From Candidatus Rhodoferax mariagerensis (GTDB lineage: Bacteria > Pseudomonadota > Gammaproteobacteria > Burkholderiales > Burkholderiaceae_C), in the NCBI GenBank assembly GCA_016719055.1, contig JADKAW010000015.1, positions 86,792 to 150,791 of the forward strand: a DNA stretch of 64,000 nucleotides. Direction: 5' to 3'. Made by a program: the position numbers and the translations under genes. This document shows, piece after piece, positions 30,590 through 39,600 of this stretch. The stretch's first letter is position 1, and every line of letters begins with the position of its first letter. Below the pieces are notes generated by a model. It did no database searches, was not told the origin of the DNA, and saw only the letters and a program-made list of their open reading frames with translations.

Positions 30590-30982
30590 ATGTTAGACCT
30601 TTCAGTGCGCGTATTTAGCCTTTGCCTGGCGTTGGCAAGCGCAGAAATGCTCCACGGCATAGCCCGCATCCGATACCTGTTACCGCGCGTTGGCAAGCCC
30701 CTGGCCCAGCAAATCAGCATCGTGACCGGAACTCTGCTTGCCTTTGCCGTTTGTTATTTTTTCATTCCGTCCATGGGGCTATCCACACTTTCATCGGCCC
30801 TTGCACTTGGCGCTTTTCTCGCCACTTTCATGGCGTCGTTTGACATCGCCGTGGGGCGACTATTGATGAAACGCAGGTGGGCACTGATCGCTGAGGATTT
30901 TGATCCGCGTAAGGGAAACTATTTGATCTTTGGCCTGGCTTCGTTGGTTGTAATACCCTACATCGTTTTGCGAGTCGTGTGA
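30590..30982 (+). CDS. Small integral membrane protein of unknown function
   Basis: 130 residues with about four membrane helices (VFSLCLALASAEML; SIVTGTLLAFAVCYFFI; LALGAFLATFMASFDIAVG; YLIFGLASLVVIPYIVL). I recognise no named family. The motif MLHGIARIRYLLPRVGK after helix 1 and the conserved-looking RRWALIAEDFDPRKGNY between helices 3 and 4 may be useful for searching. It follows the saccharopine-dehydrogenase-like gene on the same strand and may work with it at the membrane. Confidence 0.7.
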   Translation: MLDLSVRVFSLCLALASAEMLHGIARIRYLLPRVGKPLAQQISIVTGTLLAFAVCYFFIPSMGLSTLSSALALGAFLATFMASFDIAVGRLLMKRRWALIAEDFDPRKGNYLIFGLASLVVIPYIVLRVV

Positions 30983-31073
30983 CAAACCCCTAGCGCTTAG
31001 CCATCCCAGCAAAGCAGCTTGCGAGGTCATGGTGCGTGCCCTGTAGTGCATCAAGTCAAGACACGCTACAGAT

Positions 31074-31102
31074 TCAGCCATGATAATTTTTGTCATGGCT
31101 GA
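31074..31102. promoter_or_regulatory. Inverted repeat over the tumE start codon
   Basis: TCAGCCATGA (31074-31083) and TCATGGCTGA (31093-31102) are perfect inverted arms 9 bases apart, and the second arm contains the ATG of tumE. This could be an autoregulatory operator or an RNA hairpin masking the start. Confidence 0.5.
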
Positions 31103-31748
31103 TCGAAAAATTGTCGACGATACGCACCACATCACGCACAAGCGTGGAAATGGTCAGCTTCGACGTGAAATTTGGGTTGATGCGCAGAATCAGGTGACTC
31201 GTTACAACCTTGCTTACATCAACCATGCACTCCACTCTGGCGATAACGGACATGTGGTGGGTTATGACAACCAGCATGGGTACCACCACCGGCATTACTT
31301 CGGCGTTGTGGCTGCGGTGAAATTCACAAGTTTTGACGATATCGAAGATCAGTTCCAGGCCGACTGGGCCGCACTCAGGCACAGCATGAAAAATGTCAAC
31401 CTTAAAGCTGGGAATGAACAAGACTTCTTTCGAAGAGGGAAGGTATTGGCGCGATTGGCTGACGCTGGGCAACCGCTGCCAGAGGAACGCACTGTCAGTT
31501 TTGAAGATCCTGCCGATCTGCTGCGTCTGCTGACCGCCAGTCGACTTGAGGTGTTCCGCAGTGTCAAGGGTGAACCGGGTTCGATCACCGTCATCGCCGG
31601 GCGACTGCATCGTGATCGCAGCGCTGTCAAACGTGATGTAGAACACCAGATGCGCATACGGCACCGCCAGCACCTCGGCCAGACGGCCTTGCAGCCAGGC
31701 ATCTTTGGCACGTGTGCCGCAAGTCGGGCAGTGCCGATTGCGGCATGA
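31095..31748 (+). pseudogene. TumE toxin fused in frame to truncated TumA antitoxin
   Basis: From ATG 31095 the frame first encodes a TumE-family toxin of about 100 residues (MADRKIVDDTHHITHKR; VVGYDNQHGYHHRHYFG). It runs without a stop into MKNVNLKAGNEQDFFRRG (ATG 31386), the start of a TumA-type antitoxin with the helix-turn-helix IAGRLHRDRSAVKRDV. At 31641 host sequence ends at a GAAC shared with the IS91-like copy 2, and the last 35 or so residues are antisense transposase. So the antitoxin has lost the end of its DNA-binding domain. The unbroken fusion may be natural (internal start) or a lost stop. Confidence 0.65.
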
Positions 31749-31922
31749 GTGATATTGCCAGTGGCTGTGGCCACAGGTGTCACAGGCCAACTGCTGACCA
31801 CCCAGCGCTGCGGTGCGACAGGCAACGATGGCGCGCCAGGCTTTGGCCTGCGCGGTGCTCAGGGCGTGTTGACGCAGATACGCCGCGCCAAACTGGCGCA
31901 GGGCATCGGCCAAGGTGGCCAT
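31641..31922 (-). pseudogene. IS91 transposase, N-terminal fragment
   Basis: About 94 residues identical to the intact transposase N-terminus, including the zinc finger (CDTCG, HCPTCG), ending at AEVLAVPYAHLVF. The reading frame continues into antisense tumA/tumE sequence (to 31074), which has no independent meaning. HUH and tyrosine motifs are lost. Confidence 0.88.
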
Positions 31923-31949
31923 AGCCAGATGGCTCGTGTGACGTGAGAC

Positions 31950-32810
31950 TTAGAGTTGGGGCAGGCCAGCGAGCAAATCCAGTGGGTCAACGTCTTTGGG
32001 GGCGCGAAACTGCGGGCTGATCAGGTGCAGGTAACGCCCGGTGGTGCTGATGTGGCTGTGGCCCAGCAACTTCTGGATGGTGAACAGGTCAACGCCGCCT
32101 TCAAGCAAGTGGGTGGCAAAGCCATGGCGCAAGGTGTGCGGGCCACCGCTCTTCATGATGCGGGCACGGTGGCGTGAGCCTTGATAGGCGCGTTGGGCTG
32201 ATTCGATGCTGACCGGGTGGGTGCCGGTGTGGTTACAAAACAGCCAGGTTTTGGGATGATGGTCACGCCAATACGCGCGCAGTTGCGCCAGCAAGGTCTG
32301 ACCCAGCAGGGTGTAGCGCGCGTGTCCGCCCTTGCCGCAGGCCACACGAATGCACATGCGGTCGCTGTGACTGTCAATGTCGGTGACTTGCAGGGCACAG
32401 GCCTCGGACACTCGCAGACCACTGGCGTACATGGTTTGCAGCAGCATGCGGTGTACCGGGTGAGAGCAGCTGGCAAACAGTCGGGTGATCTCCTCACGCG
32501 CGAGCAGCTCTGGTTGCTTGGACGGCACTTTGGCCATGGCGATGGGAAAGAGTTCGCGCTCGCGTCCCAAGACTTTCTCGTACAGAAAGCGTGCCGCGCA
32601 GGCAGCCTGGTTCATCGTGCTGTACGACAAGTGGCGCTCATTGATCATGTGCAGCAAATAGGCCTCGACCTCCTGGGCGCTGTACTGGGCTGGGTCGCGT
32701 CGATAGTGCTTGGCCATGCCGTAAATGGCCTCGGTGTAACTTTCTTGCGTGCGTGGGCTAAAACCGCGCAGCACCATCGCATCGATCATGCGTTGACGTA
32801 ACGGTGTCAT
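31950..32810 (-). CDS. Tyrosine recombinase of IS91-like copy 2
   Basis: 286 residues, differing from the copy at 26959-27819 in only a few positions (for example TEAIYG for TDAIYG, HTGTHP for HTGIHP). All catalytic residues (R, HxxR, H, Y) are present, so it may still be active even though the linked transposase is destroyed. Confidence 0.88.
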   Translation of the reverse strand: MTPLRQRMIDAMVLRGFSPRTQESYTEAIYGMAKHYRRDPAQYSAQEVEAYLLHMINERHLSYSTMNQAACAARFLYEKVLGRERELFPIAMAKVPSKQPELLAREEITRLFASCSHPVHRMLLQTMYASGLRVSEACALQVTDIDSHSDRMCIRVACGKGGHARYTLLGQTLLAQLRAYWRDHHPKTWLFCNHTGTHPVSIESAQRAYQGSRHRARIMKSGGPHTLRHGFATHLLEGGVDLFTIQKLLGHSHISTTGRYLHLISPQFRAPKDVDPLDLLAGLPQL

Positions 32811-32948
32811 GACAAGTCTCCTTCAAAACCGGGAACATTCCCCAGCCAGAAGGCTTGTCCTTATCGGCCGTGTGCGCAAGTCAGGTGCAATAAAAAACGC
32901 AGTGGCAGCCTCTGCGACCAGCCACCGCGTCAGCGGTTTAGTTCAACA

Positions 32949-32991
32949 TTGGCGATGAACCGCGAAAATCGGGCCGATCAACGGGTTATGT
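32949..32991 (-). repeat. attC fragment of the brnTA cassette, cut by IS91-like copy 2
   Basis: On the minus strand ACATAAC (32991-32985) is the exact complement of GTTATGT at the start of the same cassette (33604-33598), as expected for the L'' and R'' boxes of one attC. The stop of brnA lies in the box. The following CCGTTGATCGGCCCGAT would be the left arm; the rest is replaced by the IS at 32948. Confidence 0.6.
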
Positions 32992-33294
32992 CGCATTGCT
33001 GCCAGGCCGATGTTGATTGACGTATTGACGGAGTACATTGTCCATACGCGCTTGCCAACCTTCTCCTGTGGCGCGAAAATATTCCACTACCTCGACACTA
33101 TATCGAACTGAAAGCAAGAGTTTTTTATTGTCGGACTTTGGGCGACCACGCACAGTACGAATGGATACCAAGCCATCCAACTGAGTTTTGGTCATCGGTT
33201 GTGCATCTGGGTCTGCCTTGGCTGCAGCAACAATTTTTGCGTTGTCCTCGACTGAGGGCATCAGAATGACACGTTTATTGTGTGTTTTTGACAT
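32986..33294 (-). CDS. brnA: BrnA-family antitoxin
   Basis: 102 residues. The C-terminal half is a ribbon-helix-helix-like segment (LLLSVRYSVEVVEYFRATGE; WQARMDNVLRQYV), characteristic of BrnA. It begins inside the end of brnT (20-base overlap), the usual toxin-first order of brnTA. BrnA neutralises BrnT and represses the operon. The stop codon sits within the first attC box, a compact cassette arrangement. Confidence 0.82.
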   Translation of the reverse strand: MSKTHNKRVILMPSVEDNAKIVAAAKADPDAQPMTKTQLDGLVSIRTVRGRPKSDNKKLLLSVRYSVEVVEYFRATGEGWQARMDNVLRQYVNQHRPGSNAT

Positions 33295-33547
33295 ATTTTC
33301 TTACCTCTCGTCGCTCGGCAAGGCGCAGACTGATAATTCTGCGCACTTCACCACGGTCTACGAATGCCACGTAATACAGTATGTTGCCCTCTGGAGCCAG
33401 CCCAATCATTCGTAACTCGTCATACTGATAACGCGGATCAACCCAAACGTACGCATCATCCCACGCTAGCTTTTCCGCAAATGAAAGCGACAACCCATGC
33501 CGAGCCAAATTCAGCTTGTCTTTGTCAGGGTCAAATATGAAGCGCAC
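33275..33547 (-). CDS. brnT: BrnT-family ribonuclease toxin
   Basis: 90 residues. The frame opens FIFDPDKDKLNLARHGLSLS, the BrnT signature (F-D-x-K-x3-N-x2-KHG), followed by FVDRGEVRRIISLRLAERRE with the conserved arginines of the RNase fold. BrnT cleaves RNA when free of BrnA. It is located about 50 bases after the attC core of the preceding cassette. Toxin-antitoxin pairs are frequent integron cassettes and are thought to stabilise the array. Confidence 0.85.
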   Translation of the reverse strand: MRFIFDPDKDKLNLARHGLSLSFAEKLAWDDAYVWVDPRYQYDELRMIGLAPEGNILYYVAFVDRGEVRRIISLRLAERREVRKYVKNTQ

Positions 33548-33597
33548 GATTTATTGTAGCTACCAAAACAACATAGTCAAGGGCAGCGAACGATGCG

Positions 33598-33726
33598 ACA
33601 TAACGTTCGAGCTAAGAGGGCGACGACGGCAGGACGCCAGGCCTGGGCCGGTGAAAATGTACGGAGTGCCACCGGCCCGGGCCTGGCGGCTTGCCGTTGG
33701 CGCTCCGCTTGAGCGAGGGGTTAGGC
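33598..33726 (-). repeat. Integron attC site between the DUF1877 and brnTA cassettes
   Basis: On the minus strand the site runs from GCCTAAC (33726-33720) to GTTATGT (33604-33598), 129 bases, with long complementary arms (CGCCAGGCCCGGGCCGGTG against CACCGGCCCAGGCCTGGCG). GCCTAAC complements GTTAGGC at the start of the DUF1877 cassette, and GTTATGT complements the end of the brnTA cassette, the pairing rule for attC sites. Confidence 0.88.
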
Positions 33727-33732
33727 CTCGCT

Positions 33733-34317
33733 CTACGTGAACTGAAGTATGGCGGCCTGTTGATGTGCGGCACAGTGCTTGGCAAAGGCATGGAGGTCGC
33801 GGAAGTTCTCCAGCAAGTAGGACTTGGCGTCTTTGTCTTGCCTCTTCCACACATCTGCAAGGTATACACCCTTGAAGTCTGCGCATCTGAGCTGGTCGAG
33901 TAGGGCGGCCTCGTCGATTCCATCAAGTGCGGAGGCATAGTCCGCAATGGTTTCGCTCTTGGCGTAGAGAGCAGGGCCGTAGCCGACCTCAAAGCTGCCG
34001 ACTTGTCCTTCTCCTTCGAAAAAGTCAGGCGCGTCTGGCGCGCACTGCTTGATGCAAAGTCGAAGGCCATCCCAGGCCTTGTCTACGTCTAGCACCCTGA
34101 GTTCTCCCTCCGAGAAGCTTAGAGACTTGGGTAACGGCACTGCCTTTGGCTTCCCAAAGAGCCGCTGCAGCAGAAATGGGCGGCTGTCTGCTGCGAGTTG
34201 CTTGAGGTAGCTGGCGTCGCTCTCCGTATCGAGAACACGCCAAACTAGCGGCGGATCGGCAAGGATCATCGCCAAGTTGCTGTTGCTGACGGAGTACGCG
34301 ACGAAACAGACGCCCAT
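33733..34317 (-). CDS. DUF1877 (YfbM-like) family protein, integron cassette
   Basis: 194 residues from ATG 34317 (MGVCFVAYSVSNSNLAMIL), which matches the usual MGM-type DUF1877 start. The frame stays open upstream into the attC site but that part is not conserved in the family. WDGLRLCIKQ, GPALYAKSETIADYASAL and YLLENFRDLHAFAKHCA are typical. The biochemical role is unknown. The gene starts 16 bases after the GTTAGGC core and stops 7 bases before the next attC, a textbook one-gene cassette. Confidence 0.85.
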   Translation of the reverse strand: MGVCFVAYSVSNSNLAMILADPPLVWRVLDTESDASYLKQLAADSRPFLLQRLFGKPKAVPLPKSLSFSEGELRVLDVDKAWDGLRLCIKQCAPDAPDFFEGEGQVGSFEVGYGPALYAKSETIADYASALDGIDEAALLDQLRCADFKGVYLADVWKRQDKDAKSYLLENFRDLHAFAKHCAAHQQAAILQFT

Positions 34318-34332
34318 GGTGGTGAATGCGAG

Positions 34333-34415
34333 GCCTAACAATCAGCGTTTATCCGCCGCGCTGCGATGCTCAAAAAATACATATAACCTCCCGCGGCGGA
34401 TAAACCATGTTGGAC
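34333..34415 (-). repeat. Integron attC site upstream of the DUF1877 cassette
   Basis: Minus strand: GTCCAAC (34415-34409) to GTTAGGC (34339-34333), 83 bases. The arms GTTTATCCGCCGCG and CGCGGCGGATAAAC are perfectly complementary with a 30-base loop. It is a sister of the site at 29306-29389 with compensating arm changes. The stretch 34416-34674 beyond it has no recognisable gene. Confidence 0.88.
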
Positions 34416-34674
34416 TGAACCGCCTGCACAGACGGTGGCGATAGGGGATTGAAAGCTTCTCCCCGGTCAATGGCATCAGATCATAGCGGGCCACAGGCCT
34501 CAAACCGTCGGCAAACCAGCACGTTCCGGCAAAAATCAGCCCCCACGTTGATGCCAAACAACGCGGCTTTTGAGAGCCACGTGGAGCTTTGTCGACGCAG
34601 CAGGCAGCCCGGCCCCCGCCAGCTTTTGCGCCAGCGCGCAAACCCCCTGCTGATTTCAGCGCTCTGCCCATCAC

Positions 34675-35338
34675 TCACGGTGGCCCCCGCTCCTGCGGCC
34701 AAAGCGTCGCGCCCGGTGCTGGCACCTGCCTGGCCCCAGCCAACACCTCAACGGTTCGCAAGTGCCCCACTTTGCAAACCGGGCACAGTCCCACATCCAT
34801 TTTGGCCACCCGCGCCATAAAGGCCAGAGCCGACTCCAGCGCCTGCGGGTTGAGTGCGGGCATCTGCAACGCCAATCGGGCTGCGCTGAGCTTTTTGCCC
34901 ATGCAAGCAGATGCCAACACCCCATAGTGCCGTATCCGCTTGACCCCGCTGGGCAGCACATGCAGCAGAAAGCGGCGCACAAACTCTGTGCCATCCATTC
35001 TGTGCAGACGTTTGCCACCTTGTGTCTTGGCACGCACCGTGAACGCCACTTCGCCCTCGCCAGTGGAACGAATCCGTTCATTGCCAATGGCCGTGCGGTG
35101 CGTGTAACGGCTCAGGTACTCCAGCACCTGGACTGGGCCACCCAGCGGGGCTTTGGCATACACCACCCAGTCATGCTTGTAGAGTTGTTTCTGGCGCTGG
35201 CACCAATGGCTGTTTGCAGCTTTCGGGTCACGCGCGATCTGGCCATTCTTGTGCTCAGCGCTCAGTGCCGCCAAGAACTTGCCACGAAACACCTTGGACA
35301 AGGCCGGCGTTGGAAACAGGAAGTCTGGCTTGCGTGTC
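34675..35338 (-). pseudogene. Divergent IS91-family transposase, C-terminal remnant
   Basis: The frame aligns with the intact transposase from KPDFLFPTPALSKVFRGK to the end QERGPP (about 220 residues), including YLSRYTHRTAIGNERI (Y2 motif) and CPVCKVGHLR, but lacks the zinc finger and HUH site. It is clearly a different element from copies 1 and 2. The broken end abuts the truncated integron integrase at about 35338, so this insertion probably destroyed the start of intI and attI. Confidence 0.85.
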
Positions 35339-35941
35339 CACCCACAATCAGGCCTTGAGTGCTTTGCTGTTTTTGTATCGGGAGGTCTTGGGGGTGCAAT
35401 TACCCTGGCCGGATGATGTACAGCGCCCGACGCGGCCCCGTCGCATTCCGTCGGTGCTGACCAGCGCAGAGGTGGCTGCCTTGTTCAGCGTGATGACGGG
35501 CGTGGAACGATGGCGCAGGCCCGTGCGTTGTGGGAGCATGATCGACAACAGCACCGGCCGGGCGTGGAGGTGCCCGATGCCTTGGCTGTCAAATACCCTG
35601 ATCTCGGGCAACGCTGGGGCTGGTTCTGGCTGTTCCCCGCGCCCAAGCTGTCGGTTGACCCGCGTTCGCGCATTGAGCGCCGGCATCACTTGTTTGAGGA
35701 GCGGCTGCAACACGCCATCAAACTGGCCTGTGCTGCCGCGCAAGTTCACAAGCCGGTGTCGGTGCATACGCTGCGCCATTCTTTTGCCACCCACTTGCTT
35801 CAGGCTGGCACCGACATCCGCACGGTTCAAGAGTTGCTAGGTCACTCGGATGTCAGCACCACGATGATTTACACCCATGTGCTCAAGGTCGCTGCAGGTG
35901 GCACGGCCAGCCCGCTGGATGCGCTGGGTAGCTTGGTGTGA
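35339..35941 (+). pseudogene. intI: Integron integrase remnant
   Basis: Begins mid-protein at NQALSALLFLYREVLGVQLP, reads to VLTSAEVAALFSVMTGV (about 35510), then shifts frame to ARALWEHDRQQH, LPAPKLSVDP-like FPAPKLSVDPRSRIERRHHL, VHTLRHSFATHLLQAG, LLGHSDVSTTMIYTHV and SPLDALGSLV. The region with the first catalytic Arg is deleted, and the N-terminal 70 or so residues are gone. The IntI identity rests on the ERRHHL box and the SPLDAL ending. All cassettes recognised to its left are on the opposite strand, as expected. Confidence 0.88.
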
Positions 35942-36155
35942 TGAATGACTGCTTCTGCTGCAGTGCCGACGGTCACTGGCAAAGTGGATTTGCGACGCCG
36001 AATGACTGCTTCCGAGCTTCCGACGCATGGTGCGAACGTCTGCTTTGGGCGAAATTGAAGGCCGGCTTCTAATTTTTCGTTGAGTTTCATGGTGCCCTGC
36101 AGACGTCGGCTTTGGGTCTGCAGAAGACCGTCAACCGTCATTCAATCAACAAAAC

Positions 36156-36220
36156 TAAAGCTATAACAAAAAGAGCGTTTAGCGCTTACAAAACAAGGGC
36201 TAAAGGCCAATTTGATCATA
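36156..36220 (+). repeat. Dispersed repeat family A, intergenic copy
   Basis: AAAGCTATAACAAAAAGAGC, GTTTAGCGCTTACAAAAC, AAGGGCTAAAGGCCAATTTG: one of the best matches to the family. Confidence 0.85.
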
Positions 36221-36334
36221 TCAATCAATGCCACGCACCCATATTATTCCTGCCTTCTCAATTCATTAAACGCCCGCTGACGTCTGGCATGCGGTATTCA
36301 AACTGCCCTTGCGCACCCTCAACAGCATCGGCGT

Positions 36335-36400
36335 AGCAGTCGCAGAGGGCGGCCCCGATTTCTGGTACTCCAGTATGAGGGGCCGCCCTCTGCGGCTGCT
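36335..36400. repeat. Large inverted repeat (22-bp arms)
   Basis: Arms 36335-36356 and 36379-36400 pair with one mismatch; the inner 16 bases (CGCAGAGGGCGGCCCC against its complement) are perfect. The 22-base loop contains CTGG-tact-CCAG. It could be a terminator-like or recombination hairpin. No gene ends next to it. Confidence 0.6.
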
Positions 36401-36499
36401 GCGCAGCACCGACACCTCGCACAAACCAGCCGCAAGGCATAGCGGCTCCAGTCGAACGACACCTAACGCACGCAAAAAAAAAAAGGGTTGGGTGTCAAA

Positions 36500-36566
36500 G
36501 GGGGCGGGGGGGGCGGGGCGGGGGGGGGGGGGGGGGGGGGGGGGGCCCGGGGGGGGGCTGGGGGGG
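36500..36566 (+). repeat. Poly-G / G-quadruplex-like tract
   Basis: A run of 26 G (36520-36545), then CCC, 9 G and 7 G, preceded by shorter G runs and an A-run. Very unusual for this genome. It may form G-quadruplexes in life, or be a sequencing artefact at a weak assembly join. Confidence 0.8.
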
Positions 36567-36613
36567 ACCTCCAAGCAGCCAGAAATTACACACCGCCAGA
36601 CAGCAAACCAACA

Positions 36614-36664
36614 AAAACAATAGCTGCCAGCGCACATGCCATAAGCGCTGGACGCCAATTTGAC
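36614..36664 (+). repeat. Dispersed repeat family A, copy abutting the RND permease stop
   Basis: AACAATAGCTGCCAGCGCAC then ATAAGCGCTGGACGCCAATT. It ends two bases before the stop codon of the efflux permease and may act as its terminator region. Confidence 0.8.
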
Positions 36665-36666
36665 AC

Positions 36667-39600
36667 CTATTCCTGCGATGCCCCGCCGCGCCCCAGCAAG
36701 CGCCCAAACAGCCGCCGCACCCAGCCCCCAAAATCATCCACCACGGTAAACACCGCCGGAATCACCAGCAAACTCAGCACGGTCGAGGTCATCAGCCCGC
36801 CGATCACGGCCACCGCCATCGGCGAGCGAAAGCTGCTGTCGGCCGCGCCCCAGCCCACCGCAATCGGCAACATGCCCGCACCCATGGCCAGCGTGGTCAT
36901 GATGACCGGGCGGGCGCGCTTGTGGCAGGCATCGATCAGCGCGTCGTGTCGGCTCATCGGTGCCACCACCGGGTGGCCGTCGCTGCCGTCGTGCCCGCGG
37001 CGCGCCACGATGGCGTACTCCACCAGCAAAATCGAGTTTTTGGTGGCAATGCCCATCAGCATGATCAGCCCGATCAGCGACGGCATCGAAAAACTCATGC
37101 CGGTGCCCAGCAGCGCCACAAACGCGCCGCCCAAGGACAGCGGCAGCGCGGTCAGGATGGTGAACGGGTGCAAAAAGTCCTTGAACAGCAGCACCAGCAC
37201 AATGTAGATGCACAAAATGCCGGTCAGCATGGCCAGGCCAAAGCTGGCAAACAGCTCGTCCATCACCTCGGCATCACCCAGCGCCAGTTGCTTGACACCC
37301 GGCGGCAGCGACGTGATTGACGGCAGTTTGGCGACAGCCTCGGTCACATCGCCCAGCGGCGCGCCTGACAGTTCAATCTCAAAGGTGATGTTGCGCGAAC
37401 GGTTGAGCCGGTCGATCACCGCCGGGCCACCGGTGAGCGACAGGCTGGCCACCTGGCTGAGCATCACCGGCCCCTTGAGCCCCGGCACCGCCAGCCGTCC
37501 CAGCAAGTCCAGGTCTTGCCGCGCCGCATCGGCCAGTTTGACCACAATCGGCACCTGGCGCTGGCTCAAATTGAGCTTGGCCAGGCCGGCATCAAAGTCC
37601 CCCACGGTGGCGATGCGCAGCGTCTCGCCAATGGCGCTGCTGGTCACACCCAGGTCGGCAGCGCGGGCAAAGTCGGGGCGCACCGCAATTTCGGTACGGA
37701 TCAGGCTGGCGCTTGATGCAATTTGCCCCAGGCCGGGGATGGTGCGCAGGTCTTTTTCAACCGCCGTGGCGGCCGTGGCCAGCGCCAGCGGGTCTTCGCC
37801 GGTCAGCACCAGCAGGTATTTTTCGCCCGAGCCGCCCAGACCCACCTTGCTGCGCACCCCCGGCAATTCGGCCAGCGCGGCACGGATTTCGTTCTCGATG
37901 CCCTGTTTGCGCGGGCGTTTGCCGCGCTCGGTCAACAACACGGTGAGCGTGGCCTTGCGCACCTCAGACGCGCCTTGCGGTGCAAACGGGTCCGAACCCG
38001 CCGCGCCGCCACCGATGGTTGTGTAGACGCTTTGCACCGTGGCCAGTTTGGTCACCAGCAGGCGCGCGGCCTCGGCCGCGGCACGGGTTTGCGCCAGCGT
38101 GGCACCCGGTGGCAGTTCCAGATTGATCTGGGTTTGTGAGTTGTCGTCGGGCGGAATAAAGCCTTTGGGCAACAGCGGAATCAGCATCAGCGAGCCAACA
38201 AAAAACGCGCCGGCCGCGGCCATGGTGAGCCAGCGGTGGCTCAAGGCCCAGTCGCTCCAGCGCAGGTAGCGCGCCATCCACCAGGGCTCCTGGTGCTGCT
38301 GGGCGCTGGGTTTCATCACATAGGCGGCCATCATCGGCGTCAGGGCACGCGCCACCACCAGCGAGGCAAACACGGCCAGCGCCGCAGTCCAGCCAAACTG
38401 CTTGAAAAACTTGCCCGGAATGCCGGCCATGAAGGCGGTGGGCAAAAACACCGATATCAGCGTGAAGGTGGTGGCAATCACCGCCAGGCCAATTTCGTCG
38501 GCCGCTTCCATCGCCGCCTGGTAAGGTGTTTTGCCCATGTGCAGGTGGCGCGTGATGTTTTCCACCTCCACAATCGCGTCGTCCACCAGCACACCAATCA
38601 CCAGCGACAGGGCCAGCAGCGTGATCACGTTGACCGAAAAGCCCAGGTAACCCATGCCGATAAAAGCCGGAATCACCGACAGCGGCAGCGCCACTGCCGA
38701 GACAAAGGTGGCGCGCCAATTGCGCAAAAACAGCCACACCACCACCACCGCCAGAATCGCGCCCTCGTACAGCAGCACCATCGAGCCGTCGTACTCTTCG
38801 GCCACCGGGGTGACAAAGTCAAACGCCTCGGTCAACACCATGTCGGGGTGCTGTTGCTTGAGTTCGTCCAGCGCCAGCCGCACCGCGGCGCCCACCTCGA
38901 CCTCGCTGGCGCCGCGGCTGCGCGACACCTCAAAACCCACCACCGGCACACCGTTGAGCAAGGCCAGCGCACGCGGCTCGGCCACGGTATCCTGCACGCT
39001 GGCCACCTGGTCCAGCCGCAGGCGGCGGCCGTCGCTCAAGGCCAGCTCCAGTTGCGACAGTTCCGCCACGGTCTTGACGGTGGCCAGCGTGCGCATCGGT
39101 TGCTCGCTGCCGCCAATGTCGGCACGGCCCCCGGCGCTCTCCGTCTGCACCTGGCGCAACTGGCGCGAAATGTCGGCAGCGGTGGCACCCAGCGCCTGCA
39201 GTTTGAACGGGTCCAGCGCGACTTCCACCTGGCGCGTGACACCGCCCACCCGGCTGATGGCCCCGACCCCCTTGACCGACAGCAGGCGGCGCGTCAGGGT
39301 GTTGTCGACAAACCAGCTCAGCGCCTCGTCGTCCATGCTCGGCACCCGCACGGCGTAGGCCAATATGGGCGCACCGGCCAGGTCCATCTTGCGCACCACC
39401 GGGTCGCGCACGTCGGTGGGCAGGTCACTGCGCACGCCTTGCACGGCAGAGCGCACGTCATCGACCGCCTCCTGGGTGGGTTTTTCCAGGCGGAACTCGG
39501 CCGTCACGGTGACACCACCGTCCTGCACCTTGGTGTAGATGTTTTTCAGGCCCTGCAAGGATGCGATGGCGTTTTCGATTTTGCGCGCCACTTCGGTCTC

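Larger units (their letters stand above)
31641..32948 (-). mobile_element. IS91-like element copy 2, truncated at an internal GTTC
   Basis: Nearly identical to copy 1 from its TGTTGAAC end (32948) through the recombinase gene and the first part of the transposase, then cut at GTTC (GAAC at 31641 on the plus strand), where tumA sequence begins. Inverted relative to copy 1; together they flank about 2.6 kb. Confidence 0.85.
35942..36666. other. Gene-free spacer with repeats, hairpin and poly-G tract
   Basis: No credible gene. It contains a short direct repeat (GAATGACTGCTTC near 35943 and 36000), two family A repeats, a 22-bp-arm hairpin (36335-36400) and G-rich low-complexity sequence (36500-36566). 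It separates the integron wreck from the efflux operon. Confidence 0.7.

Noticed and set aside
31074..31922. A 282-residue minus-strand frame starting as a transposase
   Set aside because: Only the first 94 or so residues are transposase; the rest is antisense of tumE/tumA, so it is a chimeric accident.
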